Counted from the first letter of the stretch, positions 36,840 through 49,600 are shown. The stretch is DNA of 64,000 bases from Datisca glomerata (GCA_003255025.1 QANY01000261.1:2242051-2306050); one strand, 5' to 3'. Translations and numbers: made by a program. Notes: generated from the sequence alone by a model not told the origin.

Positions 36840-37485
36840 TCAGATTTTAAAAATTTGAGAAAAAATCAATGAACCACAAACGGTTCGTTGGTGAAAAATA
36901 AAAAAAATCACATCAACAATTTAATCATATTAAATATAAAACCTTTTATAATCATGCATATAATGATAGAGGTATTTAGAAAAGGTAGAAATAATATTAT
37001 AACTTTGTTGTATCAGAGATTTTCTGACTTAGTGGAATCCAATTGATTATCGTGTGTTCTTCGTTCTTCGTAGAACTTGAATCAGTCTTAACACCAACAA
37101 CCACTCGTAGGATATAAAAATATATTTCAATCGGATGTTGATCAGGAATTGAGTGTGGGCTCTCAAAACAACTAGAGAAGAAAAAATAAATTTTTCCTTC
37201 TCCCTCTTGGTTTTCAGCGTCAACAGTTGGGGATGGGAGATAATCTTTTTTCTCTGCTCTGTGTAATCACACACCGTGTTTAGGGTTAGGAGTGCAACCC
37301 TATTTCTATCTCTTATATAATAATTATGAAATTTGTACTTATACCCCTATATTGTAAATATCGGAAAATAATCTCCTTTACTTTGTTATTGCCAAAAATT
37401 ACACATCTCCCTAGAGTCAATACTGTATCCAAATATATCAATCCTAATTGATAAATTAAATTGAATCTATCAATTAATTAATTTA
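36840..37485 (-). mobile_element. Copia LTR fragment, family B
   Basis: It matches 38710-39350 closely. Shared text includes ATCAATGAACCACAAACGG, ACCAACAACCACTCGTAGGA and ACACATCTCCCTAGAGTCAA. The match ends abruptly near 37485, and both LTR termini are missing or altered. Confidence 0.8.
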
Positions 37486-38693
37486 AAATTTATAACTTTT
37501 ATAAAATTTGTATTGTATTTAAAATTATAACCCATTATAAATTTAAACTACAATGATGCATGTACATGCTACATGACAATTTGATATTGGTGTATCTCTA
37601 TTTCTATATGGCATGTTATATGATGATGAGAGATTAATAAAAAATCATACATACAAAATTAACCTTTTTATGTCTCATTTCTAATTACAATGCATAAAAA
37701 GAATAATAATTTAAATGTTAGACTTCGTGGTGTCTGTAATTATTTCCTTCGGGAAGTTTCACACTCTTGTAACTCTTTACCAATGTCAAGTCCCATTAAA
37801 TATACTTTTTAAATTAATTGATTTGATTTGTAAAAAAAAATTAATGGCTTATCAAACTTGGGTCAAACTCAATGAATTAATTAAATTTTATTTTTAAAAA
37901 AAGAAAATTGATAACTATCCTTTTAAAATTTAAAAGACAAAAAGATAAAATTTATAATTATCTTTTGAATTCAAAATTCAAAAGATAAAATTGATAATTA
38001 ACTTGAATTCAAATTCAAAAGATAAAAAGATAAAATTGATAATTATCTTTTGAATTCAAAATTCAAAAGATAAAAAGATAAAATTAATAAATTATTTTGA
38101 ATTCAAAATTCAGAAAATAATAAGATAAAATTGATAATTATCTTTTGAATTTTAATTATCTTTTATCCATTTAAAATTCAAAATCTAAAATTTAAAATTT
38201 AAAAGATAAAAGATATGATAAGGGTTTTCGTGAAACATCATAGGTTTCCTAAACCCTAATTGTTATCGTCTAGGATTTCACAAACTCTAGTCACTACGTA
38301 AGGTTACAACGGCAAGCGGTGGGGCAGTGGCAGCCAGTGGCGGCGGCCAGCGACTATGGCGGTGACGCGGCGCGGCGTGGTGAACCGCGACAGGGACGAC
38401 GGACCTCAAGGTGCGTAAGGTGATATGATCTAACGCGTTCGAGACAGATTTACATGAGAGTTAATGATATAACACTTACAAAATTAAATTACATAAAATC
38501 ACATACCACAACTCGGCTTACATCAATTCTAGAATTGAAAACTAACACCTAGAGCCAATCGATCGGGATCCATTCATAAAACATATTCAAACATGTTTTT
38601 GAATCTACCATACAAAAACATATGTCAATATCACAACATCCATCCATCCATACATTTAATCACAGAATATACATAATCAATAACTGTATACTT
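37486..38693. other. Rearranged block: AT-rich short repeats and a GC-rich patch, possible unrelated LTR
   Basis: At 37900-38215 several imperfect copies of AAAAGATAAAATTGATAATT, TATCTTTTGAATTC and their reversed forms follow one another. At 38300-38410 there is a strikingly GC-rich patch (GTGGCGGCGGCCAGCGACTA). AT-rich repeats followed by a GC-rich end resemble the last part of some copia LTRs on the plus strand, but I cannot prove it. No gene is present. Confidence 0.45.
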
Positions 38694-39896
38694 TGATACT
38701 AATTGTTTGCATCGAGTTATAAAAATTTCAGGAAAAATCAATGAACCACAAACGGTTCATGGGTGGAAAATAAAAAAATCCGCATCAACCATTTAATCAT
38801 ATTAAATATAAAACCTTTTATGATCATGCATATATTGATAGACGTATTTATAAAAGGTAGAAATAATATTATACCTTTCTTGTATCGGAGATTTTCTGAC
38901 TTGGTGGAATCTAATTCATTATGTTGTGTTCTTTATTTTTCGTAGAACTTGAATCAGTCTTCACACCAACAACCACTCGTAGGATTCAGAAATACATCTC
39001 AATCGGATGTTGATAAGAATTGAGTATGGACTCTCAAAACAATTGGAGAAGACAAATCAAATTTTTCCTTCTCCCTCTTGGTTTTCGACGGCAACAGTTA
39101 GGGAGGGAAGATAATCTCTTTTCTATGCTCTATGTAATCACACATTGGGTTCAGAGTTAGGAATGCAACCATATTGCCATCCATTATACAATAATTATGA
39201 AATTTGCACATATACTCCTATATTGTAAATATCCAAAAATAATCCATTTTACTTTGCTATTGCTGAAAATTACACATCTCCCTAGAGTCAATACTGTGTC
39301 CAAATACAGCAATCTTAATTGATAAATTATATTAATCTCTATCAATTAATTAATTAAATTCTTTTATTCACTAATTATCCAATGATTAAAAAATAACAAA
39401 TTAATTAATTTGAACATTAATTTTATTTTTCACTACTCTAGTGATGACACCCATCATATATGGGTTCGGAAAGTGTATCTTGGTCCAAAACACGTTTTTG
39501 ATCCAACTGCTATTGTTTTTCATTCTTGTCCTCATGAGCGATTGCTGAGGCCGAATGGACCCACATGAATAAATCTATAGGATTCAAATACTCGACGAAT
39601 TTTTCTCTGTAAATTCCTGACATATTTAATCATGACATCGTACGACTCCATTATAGGTCTGATGCCGAATCAACTCTCGATTCATGTGCTCTACATTTTC
39701 TGTTGGTGTAAATAAACTCTTTTATTTCAGGGCCCACAGAATATTTTAACATATTACCCTTCGTGAATATCAGTAACAAGAGTTGGATGTAAAATTATCA
39801 TTTTAACTCTCTAGTTATTATTTTCTTAACTCTTTTATTGATTATGATAAGAAAGACATAACATTGAATTGTCTCGTATAATTCACCATGTCTTAA
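38694..39896 (-). mobile_element. Copia LTR, family B, 5'-truncated
   Basis: It reads TGATACTAATTG at its low-coordinate end and follows the family B LTR (42543-44190) as far as CACCATGTCTTA. There it stops and palindrome array II begins. About 460 bp of the LTR start is missing. Its neighbours at 36840-37485 are the same sequence, so this is a rearranged cluster of LTR pieces inside MULE 1. Confidence 0.82.
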
Positions 39897-40312
39897 CTAC
39901 TTGGACCCTTCAAGTAGTGATTTTGATTCTGAAAGTCAAAACATGTAACTACTTGAACCCTTCAAGTAGTTATATCTGACTATTTGGACCCTTCAAGTAG
40001 TAATTTTGACTCTGGAAGTTAAAACAAGTAACTACTTGAAGGGTTCAAGTAGTTGTATCTGATTACTTGAACCCTTCAAATAGTGATTTTGATTCTGAAA
40101 GTCAAAACAAATAACAATTTAAAGGGTTCAAGAAGTTGTATCTGACTACTTGAACCCTTCAAGTTATCATTTATCACTTCTTGAATGGATCAAGTAGTTG
40201 TATCTGGTTACTTGAACCCTTCAAGTAGTGTAATCCTTCAAGTAGTAATAGGTTCACTACTTGAAGGGTTCAAATAATTTTATCTAACTATTCTAACCCT
40301 TCATTAAACAAT
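39897..40312. repeat. Palindrome array II (upstream of the DUF1985-type gene)
   Basis: About eleven units share arms ACTACTTGAA and TTCAAGTAGT with CCC or GGG between. Spacers alternate between about 29 bases (GATTTTGATTCTGAAAGTCA and following) and 8 bases (TATATCTG), giving a higher-order period of about 83 bases. The array ends about 70 bp before the ATG of the plus-strand gene. Confidence 0.93.
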
Positions 40313-40378
40313 CAAGTGTTTTTTATGTGTATAAATTAATCATGAAGCTTACTTTATATCTGTATATTTCAACAGATA

Positions 40379-42287
40379 ATGGCTCCAAAGATTCAGCTGA
40401 CTCCATTCCTAAATGATGATGAATTCATCTCTGGAAGAGTGAATTGCCTTTCCAACCTACATGCAATTGAGAACTTAAATGAGAAGTTGACTAAATCTCA
40501 GAAGATTCTCTTTCGACAGACATGTTTTGGCCATCTGGTGGACATATAAACTATCCAGTTTTTTGGAATCATATGTCATCATATGCTTCTCAGAGATGCT
40601 AAGTCGAAGGATGACACTACTTCTGATGATGAAATCTATTTTCTCATAGCTGGAAAAGTAATCAGGTTCTCCAAGAAAGAATTTTCACTGATAAGTGGCC
40701 TTCCCTGTGGAACTCTTCATGTCATTGGGAGTTATGAAAAGACCGCCCCTAATAGAATAAGGGATAGGTACTTCAATCACGATGACAACATTAACAATAA
40801 GTGGTTAGATGAAGTGTTTATGGACAATAAAGGTGTTGAGGATGTGGATGTTGTAAAATTAGGTCTATCGTATTTATTGGAGCATGTTTTCTTAGGGAAT
40901 GAGAAAAGAAATAAGATTGACCAAAGGTGGGTGATGCTAGTTGATAATCTTGATGATTTCAATAGCTACTCACGGGGTGAAGTATCTTGTGGGAAAACCA
41001 TACGAGCATTGAAGAACGCACTTTCAAAAGACATCAATGATGAGGAATCTACTGGTAGTCAAAAGAAAAAAAGAAGTTTGAAAAAAACATTTATGAGTAT
41101 GCGTCGCCTTGTGGTGTTTTCCATATGCTTTTCAAGTATCTTTATTCCCTTCTTTTTTTTTATGCTTTCAATTAATGGAGAATAATTATTATTAATTTAT
41201 TCAGGTTGTGGCATATGAGGTCATCCCCACTATTGGAAGCTTGTATGCGACAAAGGTTGCAAATCGATTTCCACGATTACTTAACTGACAACTAGCACCA
41301 TTGTTTCGCATGAATAAGTGCACAAGGATATTGTCTCTTGAAAAATTGTAAGAACTCTTGATTTTCTTGTTTTATAATATTGTTCATTACTATCAATTAT
41401 TCATGAGATAATAATGACATGTCTTTTTATGTTAATTTATAGTTGAAGGTTCTTTTGACTTTGAACCTAAATGACATTGACGAGCAACAATCATACTTGA
41501 AGAATTTGACTAAAGTTCATAAAGTTGGGGTTGTTGCTGAAGAGATGGACTTGCAGAGCCTTTTGCCTGAAAGTGGAATTCAGGGTGAATTTCCACTATT
41601 AGAGTATTCTGGTTTTAGTAATGTGGATAATGGTGAGGACGATGTCCTTCATGCTTTCATGCATGAGACCACAAAGAAGTGGGACATCATGGCTGCTGAT
41701 ATAAAGACACTTAAAGTTGACTCATCAATGCTTAAAAAAGAAGTTGTTGAGATTAAGCAGGAATTAAGAAGCATTATAGGTCAGCTACAAGTCTTTATTA
41801 ATCAATCTATGAGATCCCTAGGTGGGCAAGATTTTGTTAAGTTTTATGTGCATTCTTTTGACAAAGCTGTTAAGGATGTTGGTAACGTAGTATCCTAGCC
41901 GGGGAGGGAGATGAAGGTGATGTAGATCAAGAAAAGTTGGATGATATTGAGGGGGAAAATGAATTTCATGGTTCTCCATTAGAAAAGTTAGATGGTATTG
42001 ATGATAAACCAATGAATTTCATGATTTCTCAAATCGTTCAACAATATGATACTGAATTATTGGAAGAGACAACAAATGTAGAGGAACAGCCCACTACTGA
42101 GAAAGAGCTAGATCTACATACTGAGGGGGTTGAGTCTCCATTGGAAAATGCTACAACCCATGAGCCCACTATAGAAACCAATGTAAAGATACCTACAAAG
42201 AAGTCTCTTTCAGAAGTGGAAAAGTCTGAATTCGACGTTGCAGAGGTTCTTAAGGAGTTGGGAAAGAGAAAGTACTTTCCATCTTAA
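40379..42287 (+). pseudogene. DUF1985-domain gene carried by MULE 1, broken
   Basis: The ATG at 40379 opens MAPKIQLTPFLNDDEF. Homology to DUF1985, a plant domain often linked to Ulp1-type proteases in MULEs, covers FRQTCFGHLVDI, then an in-frame stop near 40548. It continues with MLLRDAKS and EIYFLIAGKVIRFSKKEFSL to ISGLPCG. A likely intron (donor near 41137, acceptor at 41203) joins to VVAYEVIPTIGSLYATKVAN. The downstream segment at 41443-41898 has a coiled-coil-like stretch; 41937-42287 is acidic. I see no C48 cysteine protease catalytic region (His, Asp, Gln, Cys), so either the domain is lost or this version never had it. It converges on the transposase gene. Confidence 0.7.
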
Positions 42288-42314
42288 TATGTCAAGTTTC
42301 CATAGACAGATCTG

Positions 42315-42542
42315 ACAAATAGTGGTTTGTGACTACTTAAATCCTTCAAGTAGTTACATGCTCGCTCGATAACTCAATGTAGGAAACAAAATAACTACTT
42401 GCAAGGTTTGGTAGTGGTTTATGACTACTTGAACCCTTCAAGTAGACACATGCTCTCTCGATAACTCAATGCAGAAAATAAAATAACTACTTGAACGATT
42501 CAAGTAGAGGTTTATGACTACTTGAACCATTCAAGTAGTAAC
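42315..42542. repeat. Palindrome array III, left part (between the convergent genes)
   Basis: About six units with the same arms; spacers here contain CTCTCTCGATAACTCAATG. The array is interrupted at a GTAAC by the copia element at 42543-46408 and continues after it. Confidence 0.88.
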
Positions 42543-44199
42543 TGTTGGATCTAGTTTTAGATTTGGTAGAAAAATAATTGACCATGACAAAATAATGGTC
42601 GGAATATCAAAAAAATTTCATGCAAACATTTTATCGTATTAAACACAAAACCAAACCAATGAATATGCATAATAGTATAAAAATTTGGAGAAAAGATAAA
42701 AATGATTTATACATTTTTTGTAAATGGAGAAATTTTGATTTGGCAGGATCGAATTCTCTATCTCAAGTTCTTCGTTCCTGAGATTTGTAGAGCTTTTTAA
42801 TTGATCATTATACCAACAACCACTCGTAAAAGTCAGAAGTATATCTCTCAAGGATTTGTGTAGGAATTGAGTGTCATCTCTCAAAAGAACAGTGGAAGAA
42901 AAAACAAAATTTTTCTCTTCCTCTATGAATTTCGGCCGCTACAGTGTAGGGAGGAGGGGAGAAACTTTTTCTGCTTTGATTGACACATTTAGGGATACAA
43001 CCGTAATGCAATCCCTTTTATATTTGATTACATAATTTACTCAACTACCCCTATATGTCAAAAATCGAAATTCCCCTCTCCATATACACTTACATGCGAT
43101 TTTCACGTCTTCCCCCTGAGCTAAAATTATGTCCAAATTCATCTATCTAAACTAATGAATTAAATTGATCCATACTAATTAATTAATTAAATTTTTTATT
43201 TACTAATTATCCAATAATTAAAAAATAACAAAATAATTAATTTGAACATTTATTTTAGTTTTCACTAATATAGTGATGACACCCATCTCATATGGGCTCG
43301 GGAAGTGTACATTGGTCCAAAACACGTTTTTGGTCCGACTGACGTTGTTTCTTATTCATGTCCTTGTGAGCTACTCCTAAGACTGAATGAGCCCACATGA
43401 ACAAAGCTGTGAGATTTAAATACCTGACTAATTTATGTTCATAAATTCTTAACTTATTTAATCCCGACATCGTACGACTCCACTATAGGTCTAATGCCAA
43501 ATGAACTCTCGATGCATGAGCGCTACATTTTTGTTGGTGTAAATAAACATTTATATTTCACGGTCCCATAGAATGTTTTACGATATTACCCATTGTTAAT
43601 ATCAGTAATAAGAGTGGGACGTGAAATTATCATTTTATTCCTCTAGCTATTATTTCATTAACTCATTTATTGACTGTGGATAAGAAAGATAAATTTGTGA
43701 AGTGTCTCGTACAGTTCAGCATGTCTTATTGAATGAATCATGTCATCGAGTAACAGACCTTATTTATTTATTCACACACTCATAAAAAAAGTATAAGGTG
43801 ATATTGTTGTTTTTGCAATCTTGCCATGAATTCTATATATGTGAATCATGTAACTCCAACATAGTTTGACCATGATCCTGATAATCGAGGTATTATCCGG
43901 CAATCCGAACTCACTCCTTTGGTGAATCAAAGATCATGAGTAACTAGGTCAATCGATCCTAAGACTATGATTACATTCTGAACTATCTCAAAAGAGTTTG
44001 TTTGGAAGATCGCTCGATCTTTATTCTTCTTTCGTTGATAATAGTTCCAGTATTTAAGTAAATTACAAACACACTTTAATTAAAGAAAATTTTTATTTAT
44101 TAATAAATTTCAGTAATACATAAATGTCTCAGTAATAACCATTTATCATAAATAGTTAATACACCCTAATATGTGGACATAATTCCAACAAACTCCACT

Positions 44200-44935
44200 T
44201 GGACTAAAGTAGGCGTATACAATCTCGCATCCCCATGCCCTCCAGATGACTATCAAAGATTCTACTGCTTAAATTCTTCACGAAAGAATCGACCAATTCG
44301 TTAACCGTCGATATGTGTGTTACTTCAACATCTCAACGCCGAACAATCTGTCTGATGAAATGGTACTTTTCCTCTATGTGTTTAGATCTTTTGTGGCTCC
44401 TCGATTCCTTCAAGTTTACTACAGCTCATTGTTGTCACAATAAAGTGTCATGGGTTTGTTAACATCTGAAATAACTTCCAGAGTCTTTAGGAACTTTCTA
44501 AGCCAGACAACTTCCTTTGTAGCTTCAACAGCCGCCACATACTCAATTTCCATGGTAGAATCAGCGATACAAGATTGTTTGATACTTCTCCATACCACTA
44601 CTCCACCATTCATGATGAACATCGATCCTGAAGTGGACCTCCTATAATCCTTGTCGGCTTGGAATTTGAAGTCGGTATAACCCATTATATTCAAGTCAGT
44701 ACCTCAGTACACAAGCATGTAGTTCCTCGTTCTCCTAAGATACTTGAGAATATGCTTGACCGCATTCCAATGCTCGAATTCAGGATTAGATTGAAAGTGA
44801 CTTACCACGCCCTAGCAAATATCTAGTCTAGTGCAAATCATTACATACATGGGACTTCATACGGCTGGGCATAAGAAATCTCTCTCATGTCCTCCTTTTC
44901 TTGAGGAGTCTTGAGAGAGTGCTCCATGGAGAGAG
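44200..44935 (-). pseudogene. Copia RT end and RNase H, remnant
   Basis: On the minus strand, fragments resembling SMEHSLKTPQEKEDM and the EFEHWNAVKHILKYLRRTRN region lead into the open segment 44694-44419. This carries the RNase H domain: GYTDFKFQADKDYRRSTSG, GGVVVWRSIKQSCIADSTME, EYVAA and LYCDN. At least one stop separates the parts. It ends just before the polypurine tract of the 3' LTR, as in intact copia elements. Confidence 0.88.
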
Positions 44936-44961
44936 TGCTCCATGGAGAGGGTGACTCCATG

Positions 44962-46408
44962 TCTCCTCTATGAACTTCAGCGGCAACAGTGTAGGGAGGA
45001 GAAGATAAACTTTTTCTGCTTTAATTGACACATTTAAGGATACAACTCTAATGCAATCCATTTATATTTAATTACGAAATTTACTCATATTCCCCTATAT
45101 GTCAAAAATCTAAATTCCACTCTCTATATACACTTATATGCGATTCTCACTTCTTCCTCTAGAGCCAAAATTGTGTCCAAATTATTTTTTCTAAACTTAT
45201 GAATTAAATTGATCTTTATCAATTAATTAATTAAGTTCTTTTATTTACTAATTATCCAATAATTAGAAAATAACAAAAAAACTAATTTGAACATGAATTT
45301 TGGTTTTCACTAATATAGTGATGACACACATCTCATATGGGCTTTGGAAGTGTACATTGGTCCAAAACACGTTTTTGGTCCAACTGACGTTGTTTCTTAT
45401 TTTTGTTCTTATGAGCTACTCCTGAGATTGAATGGAGTCACATGAATAAAACTATGAGATTCAAGTACTCACCATAACTGACTTAATCCCGACATCGTAC
45501 GACTTCACTATAGGTCTGATATCGAATGAACTCTCGATTCATGTGCACTACATATTCTGTTGATGCAAACAAATATTTATAATTCACGGTCCAAAAAATA
45601 TGTTATGATATTACCCTTTGTGAATACCAGTGACAAGAGTGGATGTAAAATTATCATTTTATACATCTAGTTATTATTTCCTTAACTCTTTTATTGACTG
45701 TGAATCCGTGCAGTGTCTCGTATAGTTCAACATGTCTTATTCAATGACTCATGTCATTGAGAATCATCCCAGTTTATTTATTCACATACTCATCAGTAAA
45801 ACATAAGGTGATATTGTCACTTTTGTAATCTTGCCACAAATTTCATATTTGTGAATGTAACTCCAACATAGTTGAATTACGATCTTGACAGTGGAGGTTT
45901 TTTCTGGCAATTCGAACTCACTTCTTTGGCGAATCAAAGATCGTGAGTAACTAGGTCAAGTTCCACATTCATATAAGCATTAATGTATTATGAAAATACT
46001 CTTTAAGGTGTAACAATTTGATTTAGAGTTAGATAAATGACTTTGCTCTAAACTAATTGATTATTGGTCCATTCAGCACGTTCCATAACATGTCTAGGTC
46101 AAACGTTAGATTCTCCACTCCCATGCTCTGAGACCGGCATCTTTTGGTTCAACCTAACAGTCGTAATTGTCCAGTCGATTCTAAGATCTTGAATAACATT
46201 CTGAACTATCTCAAGAGTTTGTTTGAAAGACTGCTCGGTCTTTACTCTTCTTTCACTGATAATAATTCCATGACTTAAGTAAATTACATGTCTTAGTTAA
46301 AGAAAACTTTCATTTATTCATAAAATTTAGTCATATATAAATGTCTCAAAAATAACTGTTTACTCATAAATAGTTATTACACCCTACTTTTTGGACATAA
46401 TTATAACA
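44962..46408 (-). repeat. Truncated 5' LTR of the deleted copia element
   Basis: It is homologous to 42905-44190. At its inner edge a 16-base phrase (GAGAGAGTGCTCCATG) is present twice (44919-44950), next to the deletion breakpoint. Confidence 0.88.
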
Positions 46409-46413
46409 GTAAC

Positions 46414-46512
46414 ATACTCTCTGGATAAATCACTATAGAAATCAAGTTAACTACTTAAAGGGTTCAAATAGTCATAAACCACTACTCGAACCCTTCAGGT
46501 AGTCATCGAATA
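46414..46512. repeat. Palindrome array III, right part
   Basis: Two units, one GGG and one CCC, follow CTCTCTGGATAAATCAC. Removing the copia element and one GTAAC joins this directly to array III left in the middle of a spacer. Confidence 0.88.
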
Positions 46513-46668
46513 TATGTAGTTTGCATTAGTTTGCTTACTAGCCAGAACTACTTAGGGGGATAAAAATATATCCAATATCTATACAAAATTCATACAATAT
46601 ACATACAAATTGGATTGATAAAATAAATACAAAATGCATACAATATTCATACAAGTTTATGTGTCTGG

Positions 46669-49600
46669 TTATGATTCATCACGCATGTGAAGGGGGATAG
46701 GATGTTTGCATGTAAATCTATTGTGTTCGCGTAAACCACATCGACTACATTTATTTGGTTGTACATCTTCACCTCTAGACGGTATTCTATATACCTTGTG
46801 CTGCCCACTAGATCGCCTCATCATTGGGGGCAAGACAATTCTTTCTCTCACCTCGTCACTAATAGTCCAGTCTGTACGATCTCTGAGGAGGTGTATTATT
46901 TCTGCGTAAGGTGGCAATAGTGCCTCAGCTTTATAATACTTCAAGCATAATCTGTAAGCTGATATGTTGTATAGTCGACAACAAGCTAATGCATGTGCAC
47001 AAGGGTATTTGTCTATATAAAATTCACAACAAGTGCACGTTTTATTATGAAAGTTCACAATATGCTCTCTATCCCCAATACTTACACAAAACTCATGAAT
47101 ATCTGAGGCAGCCACTAAAATTCTGCAGGAAGCATCATGATTCTTTTTAAGCTATTTCTCACACCATTTAGTCATTTGTGTGTGCAACTCACAAGTAGTT
47201 GTCTGACGTTGATAATATCATTGTTACATCAAATAACATAGATATTCTATTAGACTTGTTATTGGGAGGGCTCTACCATCCTTTAGTATGTTATTCATAC
47301 ATTCGACGATGTTGGTAGTCATTATATTATAACATTTACCACCACAATGAGAACGAGCCCATCTATCAAATCCGACCATCGAAATATAGTTTCTAATACC
47401 TGGATAAACTTGGTTGATGATAGCCATATATGCCTCAAATTCTGATACACGATAGGCCTTGACTACTTTGAAAAATAAAGGATTGACATTGCTAGTTTTA
47501 AAAGTCAATTTTATGTTCATTCCCATATGGTAGATGTAAGCTCCATGAAATGATTATGGGAAGATAGCTTGGATACCCTTTGCTATACTTCCATTTATGT
47601 TCGACATTAATACCAAGTCATCTAAGTCTCCAATAACCCTGTGTAGCTTATTAAAGAACCATTCCCACGATGCATCATTCTTAGAGTCGGGAATCTCAAA
47701 GATAAGTGGATATACTTGGTTATGCCCTTCTTTAGAAATTGCAATGAACATTGTCCCCCTATACTTTACTTTTAATGATGTTCTATCGACAACATTTACG
47801 GGACGTATACAATTAAAAAATCCACGAATCAAGGCTCCAATCGACATGAAGAAGTATTTGAAATGGTCATGTTCTTCAGTCTCTATAGGAGTAACAGTAC
47901 CTAGATTCAATTGGGGGTTATGCCCTCAAAGCATGCGTATTGATATTTTGATATGAAATTTAATAAGGATTACATTTTTCTTATAATTGTTCTTTTAAAT
48001 TATTGTTGAATACTTTATATAAATATCTGACAATTCAATATTCATGAATGAGACTATGATCTTGTATTGATACGAGAGGATTAAGATCATAGATAATGAA
48101 TAAAATTGTCAGTAACATATTAAAGTATAGAGCCTTTAATAAATGGTTGTTAGTACGGTTCACTAAACATTATGAATGCATGTGATCTAGATCCGGATCA
48201 TTGATGTATATAGACATCTTAGTGAAGGTATTTTATATAATGAGATTGTGTATGACTGAGTCGATGTGAATTAATATTTTTATCAACGTGTTGTTTAACA
48301 TAAAGATTTAATACACATCAATTCGATGATCATATGTAGATTAATATGAATCATGAGTAGTCATGAACTCCTACGCATGTCTACTGGATCTTTTGATTCA
48401 CTCGTTAAGGTTTGTTTGTAAAATAAGCTAGTGACTTTTGTTTTGGAGATTCAGTGATGTGGATGGCTGGGAATATGATCTTACAAGATTTAGAATTCAA
48501 GCTTTCCTAACAGATCGTATAATGCTTCTCTTAAGTGTTAATTCTGGAACTGAATGATTATTGAGCTTAAATTTATAATAAGATTATAAATTACCATTCA
48601 CTAGTGGATTAATGGTACTTAAGGATTAAGATGTAATTAGAAGGGTAAAATGGTAATTTTGACCAGTTCTAATTTACGAACCAATAATTGGTTGATAAAA
48701 CTACATGAAATTATTATGTCAGTGGACTACATGAGAATACTCTGTGTATACATTCTATAATCTCTAATAGTGTAATTTCATATTTATAGTGGAGTAATAA
48801 TGGAATTAATAAATAAGATTATTTAATTAAAAAATTTAATTAGTAATTTGGTTATTGGAGTGTAGGATTATAGATCCATGGTCCGTAAGTTCACCTCCAT
48901 ACTATGCTGTCTATGGTGTGAGTATTTCAGGACATGAGAAAAGGATTGACTTGCAAAAGAAATTTTTATAATGGGGCAAGTACATAATTATGTGTGATTA
49001 ACGAATTAAGAATTAATTATTTGAATTATATATATACATATATAAATTTCAGAAATTATATATATACATATATAATTATCGATTACTTTTCTACTTATCG
49101 ATAAGTGAGACAGAATATCTAATTTATGAAATTAGATAATTAAATTATTATTGAAAAATAATTTGAATAAACTATATATATTATTTGTGAAATAACAGAT
49201 AAGTTAGTTGATAGGGATTATCATATATGTTAATTTTAAATTAAATGATATTTAGATATTTATCTAATTAAAATAAATATTTAATTCACATTAATTGTCA
49301 CGTGTCAATCACTGATTCGGTATCAGAGATTGAGATGGACTACTGTAGTGTCACATGGTGCTACAGTAGCGGGGGTGCAACACTATAGTGTGACACGACA
49401 CTATAATGGTGTCGTGAGGCAGTGTGCTACCTCATGACAACGCAAGGCCGTGTGGCACTGCAGTTGTGCACTGTTGCAGCGAGTCTCATTGCAATTGGCA
49501 AATTTATAATCAAATATTATTTTAGTTTATCCTTAAAAAATTTGATACGCCATTATTTAAAAAATATATAGATAGTATTCTGATGGCCTCAATTGATGAA

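Larger units (their letters stand above)
42543..46408 (-). mobile_element. Internally deleted Ty1/copia element, family B, with 5-bp target duplication
   Basis: The element lies on the minus strand between two GTAAC copies (42538-42542 and 46409-46413). The complete 3' LTR occupies 42543-44190 (reads TGTTGGAATTATGTCC from 44190). The 5' LTR starts at 46408 (TGTTATAATTATGTCC) but is cut at about 44962. Only 771 bp of internal sequence remain, holding the end of pol and the polypurine tract (CCAAGTGGAGTT). Gag, protease, integrase and most of RT were lost in one deletion that also removed about 390 bp of the 5' LTR. Confidence 0.92.

Noticed and set aside
39897..40312. CRISPR-like repeat-spacer array
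   Set aside because: Units are palindromic and vary in sequence, spacers are repeats of each other, and the context is a plant transposon.
41050..42290. Ulp1 (C48) protease in the DUF1985 gene
   Set aside because: No His/Asp/Gln/Cys catalytic pattern or typical W-containing motif was found in any forward frame.
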